Below, piece after piece: positions 24,922 to 32,378 of a stretch of DNA of 38,106 bases. The notes under the pieces were generated by a model, which saw only the letters and a program-made list of their open reading frames with translations, ran no database searches and was not told where the DNA came from. The position numbers were made by a program, and so were the translations under genes. Location of the stretch: IMG/VR virus record IMGVR_UViG_3300042731_001625, positions 1 through 38,106 of that record; one strand, 5' to 3'. The DNA is from a virus. Positions within the stretch are counted from its first letter, which is position 1. Each line of letters begins with the position of its first letter.

Positions 24922-25278
24922 TTACAGATCATCTCCTGATGTGCCGGCAGGGATCAACCCCTGATTGATCGCGTACTGCAGCGTAAGGTCGTAAAGGTTC
25001 CGAAGTTCCTCTTGCCGTGCCGTCGGGATGTCCGGCCAGCGAACGACGACATTTTGCCGGTCGATGACCTTGTTGTCAGCATCACGCAAAAGAATCGTGG
25101 CGTGGAAATAGCTGTCGGAACTCGGGTTGCCCTGCGCGTTCAGCTCGATGACCAAGCCGTAGTCTGCAAGGATCGCGTTTGTTTCGTCCGGCACCAGCTC
25201 TGGCGCGGTGTAGGTATAGGTGCCGATGCCAAGCGCGATGCTGGGTATTAGCATCAAGAGTATGAGTAGTTTGTGCAT
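24922..25278 (-). CDS. Exported protein with signal peptide, 118 aa
   Basis: Starts at ATG 25278 in an ATGA overlap with the fibre gene stop. Residues 1-18 are a signal peptide (MHKLLILLMLIPSIALG), then a mature domain of about 100 residues, beta-rich first (GLVIELNAQG, YFHATILLRDADNKVIDRQN) and helical at the end. No cysteines and no lipobox. Not recognised. The gene is strongly GC-rich compared with the phage backbone and belongs to the same acquired island as the fibre; it may assist export or folding of the fibre, or be a structural partner. An upstream in-frame extension to 25344 has no basis. Confidence 0.7.
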   Translation of the reverse strand: MHKLLILLMLIPSIALGIGTYTYTAPELVPDETNAILADYGLVIELNAQGNPSSDSYFHATILLRDADNKVIDRQNVVVRWPDIPTARQEELRNLYDLTLQYAINQGLIPAGTSGDDL

Positions 25279-26990
25279 CAGAATGCTGCTCCTGCTGAGT
25301 GATCGAAGAGTGTAGACCAAGTTGTTGAACCGCCTGCGGTGCAAGCGATAAGAAAGTCGCCATCATCGCCTTTCCCGGTGCCGTCGCTCATCCACATGAC
25401 ACATTCACCCTCGCTTGGTGCCGACGGGTCGCTGCTGCGCTCGGTCAGTTCGATGCGGTCGTGGAAATAACGCGAGCCAATGTTGATTTGATTGTTGCCG
25501 GTAACGCTGTCGACTTCCTCTTCTGCGCCTATGACGATGTTGTTGCTGCCAGTCGTCAGCGCATCTCCGGCCTTGTAGCCATACAGAGAATTTTTGTCGC
25601 CGGTCGTGTAGACCAGCCCCGCACGCGACCCGATAATCGTGTTGTAATCACCTGCCGATGATCCGCTGACTCCTTGTCCGGCCAGAATGCCGATGCAAAT
25701 GTTTTCCGTTCCGTCCGCGTAACGGCAAGCGTTGTTGGAAATGCCGATATTATTGTCGCCATCGCTGTTTTGCAGCGCCCATTTGCCTATTCCAACGCCG
25801 TTATTTGCTGCCCTATTTGTTCCAGCGGCATATCCAATGAGTACGTTGTTAGTTTGTACCGTGAGACTCCCGCCAGCGGCATAGCCTGCTAAAGTATTTG
25901 CGCTACCCGTTGTAATGTCTTTCCCCGCTTGATACCCAATGCCGACGTTACTGTCCCCTTCCGTAATATTGAGCAACGCGGAAAGACCAAATCCCAAATT
26001 GTAATAGCCGTCTAAGCCTGTCACATAGGAGAGGCTACCGCCGCCGCCACCGAACATGAACGTCCCGGTGAAATTGTCTATTTCTTGCGCGTGATAAAAG
26101 AATTCTGTGGTATTGATAAACAGCTTTCCGTCATCATCAACTACGAGTGGACTTGCCTGAGCAGTGCTCCCGCCTGTCCCATCCGCTCGCAACACAGCGT
26201 TGTCCGTCGAGCCGGTCGATCCGCCGATACCGCCTTCTGCTGCAGCCTCTAGGCTGATCTCCCCGTCTGCGTTGTCATAAGTCAGTACGTAGTTATCCTG
26301 ACCAGCTCCGACGGTCTGGTCGGCATCGAACTCGAAGTTACCGGCGAGCACGTTGCCGGTGCCATCCGGGTTGATTGTGATGTCGCCATTGCTGGCGCTA
26401 ACGATGCTTTGTCCGTTGACGTCCAGATCTCCTCCAAGCTGCGGGGTAGTGTCGTCAACGATGTCCGAAAGCCCGCCACCTGCGGCAGCTTCCCACGCAG
26501 ACCCTCCAGCACCATCCGCCGTCAGCACCTGCCCATCGGTCGCCGCACCGCTCCCCAGTGTGCCTGCGTCGAGATCTCCCGGGTTCTGAAGACTGTCCAG
26601 CTCAAGCGTGCTCTCAAGAGTATTCTGCGTTGTGGAGTCGATTTCATTTATCCAATTGAGGCTCACACCCGAAACGTTCGGGCTTAGAACATAGTAGCCA
26701 TCGATTGAGATACTACCTAAGTAATCCGGCGTCCCATCGCCAAACAATTGCCAGACGCGATTACCTCCCGGTGCATCATAGACCTCAATTAACTTATCAG
26801 CCGGATCATGACTGTCACCAATAATGGTAAAAGCCGCTCCATCGCCATTCAATTGGACAGTAATATCCTGGTCTGGTGTACCGGCGGTAATTCCGTTCCC
26901 ATTAACGTCGAGGTCGCCGCCAAGTTCAAAGCCACCGGCAGATCCAGTAATCGTCAACGCACCATCAGCAGCTAAAGTTCCGTCTCCGCT
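24925..26990. other. GC-rich island, probable laterally acquired fibre module
   Basis: Base composition changes abruptly near 24925 from AT-rich to a markedly GC-rich sequence with many CG dinucleotides, and returns to AT-rich by gradual steps between about 26640 and 27000. It holds the exported 118-residue protein and most of the fibre gene. The fibre's signal peptide (27040-27098) is in AT-rich backbone-like sequence, so the right junction lies inside the reading frame. Confidence 0.8.
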
Positions 26991-27098
26991 AATAGTTTGA
27001 GATTGGAAATTCCCACTAGACTGCTCAATAGGAATATCACCCTCAGCCGCAAGTGCAAATATAGGAAAAACTAATAGTAAAGTAAAAAGTTTATTCAT
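25278..27098 (-). CDS. Exported fibre-like protein with YadA-head-type repeats, 606 aa
   Basis: A 606-residue trimeric-fibre-like protein. Residues 1-18 are a Sec signal peptide (MNKLFTLLLVFPIFALAA) followed by EGDIPIEQ. The middle has phage-fibre modules (TPQLGGDLDVNGQS, SNGDITINPDGTGN, TGSTDNAVLRADGTGG). About ten NxxIGxxAG repeats follow (NVGIGYQAG, NVLIGYAAG, NTIIGSRAG), forming a left-handed beta-roll as in YadA heads. The C-terminus (SEGECVMWMSDGTGKGDDGD) is a common tail-fibre end. There is no membrane beta-barrel anchor and no S74 peptidase. ATG 27098 overlaps the previous stop (ATGA), which fixes the start and so the signal peptide. GC-rich body unlike its neighbours. Confidence 0.8.
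   Translation of the reverse strand: MNKLFTLLLVFPIFALAAEGDIPIEQSSGNFQSQTISGDGTLAADGALTITGSAGGFELGGDLDVNGNGITAGTPDQDITVQLNGDGAAFTIIGDSHDPADKLIEVYDAPGGNRVWQLFGDGTPDYLGSISIDGYYVLSPNVSGVSLNWINEIDSTTQNTLESTLELDSLQNPGDLDAGTLGSGAATDGQVLTADGAGGSAWEAAAGGGLSDIVDDTTPQLGGDLDVNGQSIVSASNGDITINPDGTGNVLAGNFEFDADQTVGAGQDNYVLTYDNADGEISLEAAAEGGIGGSTGSTDNAVLRADGTGGSTAQASPLVVDDDGKLFINTTEFFYHAQEIDNFTGTFMFGGGGGSLSYVTGLDGYYNLGFGLSALLNITEGDSNVGIGYQAGKDITTGSANTLAGYAAGGSLTVQTNNVLIGYAAGTNRAANNGVGIGKWALQNSDGDNNIGISNNACRYADGTENICIGILAGQGVSGSSAGDYNTIIGSRAGLVYTTGDKNSLYGYKAGDALTTGSNNIVIGAEEEVDSVTGNNQINIGSRYFHDRIELTERSSDPSAPSEGECVMWMSDGTGKGDDGDFLIACTAGGSTTWSTLFDHSAGAAF
25472..25955 (-). repeat. YadA-head-type NxxIGxxAG repeats
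   Basis: About ten copies of a 14-20 residue unit within the fibre gene, each with Asn, a small hydrophobic, Ile/Leu-Gly and a following Ala-Gly: NVGIGYQAG, NTLAGYAAG, NVLIGYAAG, NICIGILAG, NTIIGSRAG, NSLYGYKAG, NIVIGAEE, NQINIG. The pattern predicts a trimeric left-handed parallel beta-roll. Confidence 0.85.
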
Positions 27099-27517
27099 GG
27101 ATTGATTATCTTTCCAGTTATGTCTACCCAAGAGCCATCTTTGTATGCATAATATTTTCCATCAGATGCAGGAGGAGAAACACTATTTCCCATTGTTTCT
27201 AATGCATCTTGTCCAATAGATACTGTAACTGTAACAGTATCCCCATCTCCTACTGTTCCTATACTTGCTCCAGTATCTTGAGATCCAGCACTATAATCTA
27301 AAGAATTTGTTGATAATGTCCAAGGAACATCATAATAAATTGCAATATTAGAAGTATCCTTTTCTAATGTTACATCAAAAGTATCACCATCAGCAATATT
27401 CCCTGCTGTTTGTTGATCACTAAGAGTTACATAACCACTTTCAGCATCACCAAGGCTAACTACTGTACCCGATATTGTTCCAGAAAGTTTTACATTTGCA
27501 GGGTATCTTTCAGCCAT
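27095..27517 (-). CDS. Putative tail beta protein, 140 aa
   Basis: All-beta, Thr/Ser/Gly/Asp-rich (LSGTISGTVVSLGDAESGYV, GDGDTVTVTVSIGQDALETM), ending in KYYAYKDGSWVDITGK, an ending common to phage tail collar or fibre-proximal proteins. No named family. ATG shares bases with the adaptor stop (TAATG at 27517) and its own stop overlaps the ATG of the fibre gene, so fibre translation is coupled to it. Composition is like the phage backbone, unlike the island that follows. Confidence 0.63.
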   Translation of the reverse strand: MAERYPANVKLSGTISGTVVSLGDAESGYVTLSDQQTAGNIADGDTFDVTLEKDTSNIAIYYDVPWTLSTNSLDYSAGSQDTGASIGTVGDGDTVTVTVSIGQDALETMGNSVSPPASDGKYYAYKDGSWVDITGKIINP

Positions 27518-28218
27518 TAAAACCCACCGTATCTAACTGTTCCTGGCCCACGAGTACGAATCTTTACAGTTGAGTCCGATTTATTTAAAAACTCTTCCCA
27601 ACGAACTCTAGCTGACATAGCTATATCTGGGACAGGAAATAGTGGTGAAGCTAATGCATATGCTTCTAGCCCATGTAAAAGCCCAAACTGATATCTTTGT
27701 GGTACTTCTAAACTATCATCAATATCTGTTAAATCAGACATTGGTAATCGCCTAACCGTTAGTTCCAAAACATCATCTTCTGTTGGAATAGGATAGGCTC
27801 TTAATTTATTTAACTCGATATCTCTAAGTAATACTTGTGGAGTACCTGTTCTTGTAGCCCAAGATGTAGTTCTTCGATAGCCATAATCAATAGATGTATA
27901 TTGAGTTTGAAACTGTTCAATAGTTAAAACAGGAAGAATCTGATCTTTTGAAGCTAATTCAGCCCTCTCAATACGTAAAATCCTTGAATCTAAATCAATC
28001 CAAGGATCATCAGCAGTAATATCAGGAGCAAAAGATTGTGAGTCTTTAAATATTAATGTTCTTTCTGCAAACTCTTTTTGTGCTTCATTTAAATATTGAA
28101 TAAGTTGATAGTTTGACCATAATGATGATCGTGAAGGCATATTACGATCAGGATAATAAGCAGAGTCTTCTACATTGCGTCTGAACATAGTTATTATGTC
28201 TTTGACTGTATATGACAT
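27517..28218 (-). CDS. Head-tail adaptor protein (SU10-like), paralogue B
   Basis: A 233-residue adaptor-type protein. Helical N-terminus with LWSNYQLIQYLNEAQKEFAE, then a beta core (RILRIERAELASKDQILPVL), RAYPIPTEDDVLELTVRRLP and the C-terminal helix EVPQRYQFGLLHGLEAYALA. This arrangement is that of connector/adaptor proteins that dock on a P22-type portal, such as those of SU10-like podoviruses. The neighbouring upstream gene is clearly related to it. A likely role is to form a ring below the portal. GGACATAAATT precedes the ATG. Confidence 0.75.
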   Translation of the reverse strand: MSYTVKDIITMFRRNVEDSAYYPDRNMPSRSSLWSNYQLIQYLNEAQKEFAERTLIFKDSQSFAPDITADDPWIDLDSRILRIERAELASKDQILPVLTIEQFQTQYTSIDYGYRRTTSWATRTGTPQVLLRDIELNKLRAYPIPTEDDVLELTVRRLPMSDLTDIDDSLEVPQRYQFGLLHGLEAYALASPLFPVPDIAMSARVRWEEFLNKSDSTVKIRTRGPGTVRYGGF

Positions 28219-28221
28219 AAT

Positions 28222-28896
28222 TTATGTCCTATTAAATCTTTGATCGTAAGTTACTTTAGCATCCTGCCAAAATGATTGCCACTTCTGTCCCATTAACATA
28301 GATCGTTGCATGTCTTCTGTTTCAAGTACATCATGTTTCTGGTAGGCTAAAGCCATTACTTTATATACCAATCCTAACCTGTACTGTTGTTCAATTTCTA
28401 AATTATCTGTAGTTTCATCAACAGAATCAGCGACTTTAAATACATATAATGTTAATGTATCATTTGCTGTCGGAATAGGATAAGTTCTAACATAACCACC
28501 CATCAAATCAGTAATAAGATATCTTGGAATACCTGTATCATCTTCCCAATTACCAAGAATATCTAAATAATCTAGATTCAACATCCACCGTTTTTCTAGC
28601 TCTTCAAAAGAGATAGATTTAATTCTTCGTTTAGAAGTTGTTGTATATCCTCCTTGAATTTCTATGATCTGCGGATCATATGTATAAGTTGCTGTTTCTG
28701 CAACTAAATCAATCGTAAAGTTAGTATTATCAGGAAGGCATTTAGTAAGACGACTAAACTCCTGTTGAGCAATATCAATATAATTAATTAATTCGTCATC
28801 TTTCCAAAGAGCATAAGTATCAACTCCACCGACCTTTGCAGAGTTTAACTGTTGCCTTGTATAAGTAAGCAAATCCCCAACAGTTGTTATTGCCAT
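28222..28896 (-). CDS. Head-tail adaptor protein (SU10-like), paralogue A
   Basis: A 224-residue homologue of the next gene: LWKDDELINYIDIAQQEFSR aligns with the LWSNYQLIQYLNEAQKEFAE segment of the paralogue, RTYPIPTANDTLTLYVFKVA with RAYPIPTEDDVLELTVRRLP, and EIEQQYRLGLVYKVMALAYQ with EVPQRYQFGLLHGLEAYALA. Two tandem adaptors suggest two successive rings under the portal, or a hetero-oligomeric ring. The ATG shares one base with the previous stop (TAATG). Confidence 0.76.
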   Translation of the reverse strand: MAITTVGDLLTYTRQQLNSAKVGGVDTYALWKDDELINYIDIAQQEFSRLTKCLPDNTNFTIDLVAETATYTYDPQIIEIQGGYTTTSKRRIKSISFEELEKRWMLNLDYLDILGNWEDDTGIPRYLITDLMGGYVRTYPIPTANDTLTLYVFKVADSVDETTDNLEIEQQYRLGLVYKVMALAYQKHDVLETEDMQRSMLMGQKWQSFWQDAKVTYDQRFNRT

Positions 28897-29276
28897 TAAC
28901 CTTGCATTTTCTTCCAGATTTTATTTCTTGTAGCAATGTTAATAGTATTATCTACAAGAAGTTCATTGATTGCTGAGAGCTTTGGTTTACCAAGTTGATC
29001 CATTTTAAGTGGATCACCCTCATTAACTAACTGTTGAATAACTTCCATAATCCTCTGTTCTTTTTGATCTTCAATAGCTTTAAGTTGAACCATATTTTCC
29101 TCAGTTGAATTCCATCTACCAACCATATCTTCAGTTACACAACCAGAAACAAAAGCTTCTTTCCATGCAAATTCAGGTAGCCTTACCCACTCTTTACCAA
29201 CTTCCCATGAGTACATCCCATCATAAACTACTCGTTTAACAGAATCATCTGAAGATCTAAACTTTTTGTAATTCAT
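28896..29276 (-). CDS. Hypothetical protein in head-tail region, 126 aa
   Basis: Not recognised. The N-terminal third is beta-like (VKRVVYDGMYSWEVGKEWVR), the remainder helical (KAIEDQKEQRIMEVIQQLVN, RNKIWKKMQG). Position between decoration-type genes and the adaptors suggests a head-completion or connector-associated protein. GAGGATATTAA precedes the ATG. Confidence 0.62.
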   Translation of the reverse strand: MNYKKFRSSDDSVKRVVYDGMYSWEVGKEWVRLPEFAWKEAFVSGCVTEDMVGRWNSTEENMVQLKAIEDQKEQRIMEVIQQLVNEGDPLKMDQLGKPKLSAINELLVDNTINIATRNKIWKKMQG

Positions 29277-29293
29277 TTAATATCCTCTAAGTC

Positions 29294-29309
29294 ATGCCTT
29301 CCCTGGCAT
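29294..29309 (-). other. Intergenic hairpin between head genes
   Basis: Perfect 5-bp stem ATGCC/GGCAT with a 6-base purine loop (AGGGAA on the minus strand) in the gap between the 144- and 126-residue protein genes. There is no T-run, so it is more likely an mRNA-stabilising or processing element than a terminator. Confidence 0.4.
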
Positions 29310-29322
29310 TACAAACTAATCC

Positions 29323-29757
29323 TTAAACCTGGTCGTCAAGATTAAAAGGTGGTTGCTGGTGGCAAGCACGACCAACAACAATATAATATACACAAAGCTC
29401 AACCTGACCAGCAGCAGCAGGAGCAGCAGTATCAATCATAAGGTCAATCGTATCTGCTGTGGTATATTTGTAACCAGTCGGAACAAGAGCAGACAGACCA
29501 GTTGCAGCACCATCTACATCAGCAAGATAACGAGCAGTACTACCACCATCACCAACATGAATGTCTACACTAGCAGTGGTTGCATCGGAGACATTAAGCC
29601 ATCCACCAACAACAATTGCATTTGCAGGAACATTAATGCACTTGATTTCACCAGTAGCAGCAATATCATTACCTGTGCCAAGAGTTACTTCTTGATAGGC
29701 ACAAAGTACCTCTTGAGTATCGTAACGGGGAGAAGCGAGTTCACCAACTACAGCCAT
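29323..29757 (-). CDS. Putative head decoration protein, 144 aa
   Basis: Small beta-rich protein with high Ala/Gly/Thr/Val content (CINVPANAIVVGGWLNVSD, VDIHVGDGGSTARYLAD, VELCVYYIVVGRA), the pattern of phage decoration or head-fibre proteins that lie downstream of the capsid gene. Its neighbour on the upstream side has similar composition. Both are more GC-rich than the backbone, as is the capsid gene, which suggests strong expression. GAGAGGTAAATAAA precedes the ATG. Assignment is by position and composition. Confidence 0.62.
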   Translation of the reverse strand: MAVVGELASPRYDTQEVLCAYQEVTLGTGNDIAATGEIKCINVPANAIVVGGWLNVSDATTASVDIHVGDGGSTARYLADVDGAATGLSALVPTGYKYTTADTIDLMIDTAAPAAAGQVELCVYYIVVGRACHQQPPFNLDDQV

Positions 29758-29786
29758 TTTATTTACCTCTCAACAACAACGAGATT

Positions 29787-30350
29787 TTAAGACATGACCT
29801 TGTATTCAAGGACAACGAGTCCCGAAATGGGACATGCGGCTTCACCATCTGCAGCCCAACCATCGGCCACATTTAGATGAACAGTGTGTGCTCCAGCGGT
29901 AGCAATTTCTAGAGCAGTATCCAGGGACACAGTTGCTACAGTTGCAGTACCAGAGCAATCAGTTGCGGTCTGTCCTGTAATAATGTTCTCAAAGGTAGCA
30001 GTACCACCAAGAACAGCAACAGCACCAGAACCAATTACAGTACCAAGACCAACATCGGGAGTATCATCATCAATGTTACCATCAGCGGCGGTAAGAGCAA
30101 CCGACATATATGCTGATCGAACAAGGATTTCACCAGGAGGAAGTGTATAGATGAGATTACCAACTGCTAGGTTAGCACCACCAGCAATTGCAGGAAGAGT
30201 GTTGCCATCAAGTGTAATCTCGACCCAACGATTACGCTTATCTCCACCTTCTACAGTTTGATATCCACTAACAATTGTACCACCTACCCAATTATAATAG
30301 TTACGATGAATATTATTTTTATAACTCCAAATTGAATTAATTTGTGACAT
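29787..30350 (-). CDS. Putative head decoration/fibre protein, 187 aa
   Basis: After a polar, aromatic N-terminus (SYKNNIHRNYYNWVGG) the protein is beta-rich and Ala/Gly/Thr-rich (AGGANLAVGNLIYTLPPGEI, HTVHLNVADGWAADG), similar in composition to the following 144-residue protein; the two may form a decoration pair. AAGAGGACTTAATA precedes the ATG. No named family was recognised. Confidence 0.62.
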   Translation of the reverse strand: MSQINSIWSYKNNIHRNYYNWVGGTIVSGYQTVEGGDKRNRWVEITLDGNTLPAIAGGANLAVGNLIYTLPPGEILVRSAYMSVALTAADGNIDDDTPDVGLGTVIGSGAVAVLGGTATFENIITGQTATDCSGTATVATVSLDTALEIATAGAHTVHLNVADGWAADGEAACPISGLVVLEYKVMS

Positions 30351-30398
30351 TATTAAGTCCTCTTGTTTAATTTAGAGACACGTTTAAGTGCGACTTAT

Positions 30399-31127
30399 TT
30401 ACTCTTGTGAAAATTCTTCGTCTGTTCCAAAAGAATCAACTTCGTAATGAATATCAAATTCTAAAACATGTTCGTCTAATGATGATGGATCTGCTCCTGT
30501 AAACTCTCCAGAATCATTACCCGAATCTCTCCATAAACAAATATGTAAGCAATCACTAAAACCCTTACCAGTAGCATCAATATTAGAAAAACCAGTTAAT
30601 TGATGAATTACTCCAGTAGAATAAGTAAAAGCATTATCTCCATATTTTGAAAAAGTATGTCCAGTCCAATCTGTACTTATAACTGTTGATGCTGCTTTTG
30701 CATACCATTTATATGCAATTAACCAATTTGGCATGTTACTAGATTGTTGTAACCAGTGAATATGTGGTCTTAAGTCAGTGCCTTCTTTCCAAGAATGCGG
30801 TAATTGAATTAAAAATGATACTGTCTCCGCAATATTATAACGAGCATTATCTGCGAAAACAACAGATCCATTATAAAAATTATAATCTATTCTTCCTGAA
30901 GCTGTATCTATATTTCTACCCGTCAAAGGGAATCGTAGGTCTTCAAAAGAAGTATTAGAGAGAGTAAAATCACCAGTAACAACAGAATCTACAGTAATAT
31001 CACCAGATACAGATACAGACTCATCTGTAGCTACAAAACCTTCAATAAAATCACGAAAAATTATTCGATCACTAGAACATAAACCAACCGAACCAATCCT
31101 TTGTCTTAATGTATCTTTTATAGACAT
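30399..31127 (-). CDS. Putative head/tail structural protein, 242 aa
   Basis: A beta-rich protein carrying HSWKEGTDLRPHIHW (about residues 111-125), a motif recurrent in structural proteins of many podovirus- and siphovirus-like phages next to the capsid gene, where its exact function is not known. The C-terminus (DEHVLEFDIHYEVDSFGTDE) also fits that family. The start has GGAG about 13 bases upstream, with a hairpin (31151-31168) further upstream in the leader. Confidence 0.68.
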   Translation of the reverse strand: MSIKDTLRQRIGSVGLCSSDRIIFRDFIEGFVATDESVSVSGDITVDSVVTGDFTLSNTSFEDLRFPLTGRNIDTASGRIDYNFYNGSVVFADNARYNIAETVSFLIQLPHSWKEGTDLRPHIHWLQQSSNMPNWLIAYKWYAKAASTVISTDWTGHTFSKYGDNAFTYSTGVIHQLTGFSNIDATGKGFSDCLHICLWRDSGNDSGEFTGADPSSLDEHVLEFDIHYEVDSFGTDEEFSQE

Positions 31128-31150
31128 GATTAAGAATTAACTCCAGTGTA

Positions 31151-31168
31151 TCCGCCATCCTTGGCAGA
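31151..31168 (-). other. Hairpin downstream of the capsid gene
   Basis: On the minus strand TCTGCC-AAGGAT-GGCGGA forms a 6-bp stem (one G-T pair) with a 6-base loop, 11 bases after the capsid stop. No T-run follows, so it is not a classic terminator; it may be a partial attenuator or a 3' stabiliser that separates the capsid message from the downstream genes. Confidence 0.42.
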
Positions 31169-31178
31169 AGTGCATGGG

Positions 31179-32294
31179 TTAGATAGCGTGATCCAGAGCC
31201 ATTACACCGAAGTCCTCAACAGCCTCGTCATAAATGGAGTAAAACTTTGGCTTAACCAGACCAAAGATCTTATCAATATTGATACCCTGCTGGCTCTTAT
31301 ACTCGAACTCTTCCTCTGCCCACTCAGGAGGACCGAGGTCGATCATACCAAGGGCCTGACGACCGCAGATAAGCATACGAGAACCATCAACAGTACCACT
31401 ACTGCCCCATTTGGAACCAGAAGCAGCACCAAGTGTGTTGAATACCAGGCGATGTGGATGAAGAACGAGACCATCAACGGTTACAACACCACCAGTAAAC
31501 CAAGGGTTACTAGAACCACGAGTTTCACCACTGGTAACTGCACGTTGAAAATCATCATCTTTCTTAAGCTGTGCATAGCCTTCAGGAGAAACAAAACCAA
31601 CATAGTAAGGCTTACCACCTGACATCAGAGGTGGCAGATAGTGACGATCAGCATAAGTCATTGCATCAACGATAGCCTTATAAGAAAGGATATCGGTAGC
31701 ATCAACAGAGGCAGTTGCACCGGCAGCAAGACCAGTATAAACACTAGAACCATCAGCAGTTACACGTTGCCAACGATTGGTTGTAGGAGCAGATACATCA
31801 GAAGCAAAGGCTAGATTAGAGAAAGCTGTATCAGAACGAGTTCCGCCATCATTATCGAAAGTATAAGCAATACCTGACAGGGTAAGGAATGCTAGCTGAT
31901 CCATACGGTTAGCAAGCCAGTAAGCAAGCTTATCTTTGGCTTGTTCGCGGAAATTAAGAACAGACTTCTGATCAGACAGTTTACCAGTATTACGAACACC
32001 ATTGTTGATAATATCAATGGTGATATTCTCTACATAGTTCTGGAGCTGCTCCTCGTTGCCCTCACGCTCACCATCTCCAACCTGACCATCACTAACCAGA
32101 TCAGCAACGAGCTGCATACGTACAGTCTCACCACGTTCCTGCTTAGTAAGTTCAGTGATTTTTTGAATGACAGCATCAGATCCGCCAGTGAAGCGGTTGA
32201 TGAACATCATATCACGGGCAGCATCCCAGACCTGACGTGACCAAAGGATCTTAGCGCCGTGACCAGTGGCTAGTGGAAAGTTAGTTTGAGCCAT
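31179..32294 (-). CDS. Major capsid protein, N4-gp56 family
   Basis: A 371-residue coat protein of the N4-gp56 family (HK97 fold). The N-terminus has KILWSRQVWDAARDMMFINR and FTGGSDAVIQKITELTKQER, followed by GETVRMQLVADL; the body includes WLANRMDQLAFLTLSGIAY and the C-terminal region MLICGRQALGMIDLGPPEWA. It forms the icosahedral shell on the scaffold encoded just upstream. The gene is more GC-rich than its neighbours, as expected for a highly expressed protein. TTCGGTAAATAACA precedes the ATG. An 85-base leader separates it from the scaffold gene. Confidence 0.92.
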   Translation of the reverse strand: MAQTNFPLATGHGAKILWSRQVWDAARDMMFINRFTGGSDAVIQKITELTKQERGETVRMQLVADLVSDGQVGDGEREGNEEQLQNYVENITIDIINNGVRNTGKLSDQKSVLNFREQAKDKLAYWLANRMDQLAFLTLSGIAYTFDNDGGTRSDTAFSNLAFASDVSAPTTNRWQRVTADGSSVYTGLAAGATASVDATDILSYKAIVDAMTYADRHYLPPLMSGGKPYYVGFVSPEGYAQLKKDDDFQRAVTSGETRGSSNPWFTGGVVTVDGLVLHPHRLVFNTLGAASGSKWGSSGTVDGSRMLICGRQALGMIDLGPPEWAEEEFEYKSQQGINIDKIFGLVKPKFYSIYDEAVEDFGVMALDHAI

Positions 32295-32378
32295 TGTTAT
32301 TTACCGAATTAAAGATTGACTACCGCATCACGGAGCAGTAACCGAGGAGGCTTATCGGAGCATCCTGTACCGAAAACT

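Noticed and set aside
25012-26687. Several plus- and minus-strand frames of 60-95 residues inside the GC-rich island
   Set aside because: They lie inside the fibre and exported-protein genes; high GC lowers stop frequency in other frames. They have no ribosome-binding sites and Ser/Ala/Pro-rich shadow composition.
29353-29790. 145-residue plus-strand frame opposite the decoration gene
   Set aside because: Antisense shadow with repetitive Ser/Thr/Asn composition; the minus-strand gene has a good start site and plausible product.
31146-31622. 158-residue plus-strand frame opposite the capsid gene
   Set aside because: Antisense to a strongly supported major capsid gene; Thr/Asn-rich shadow sequence with no family match.
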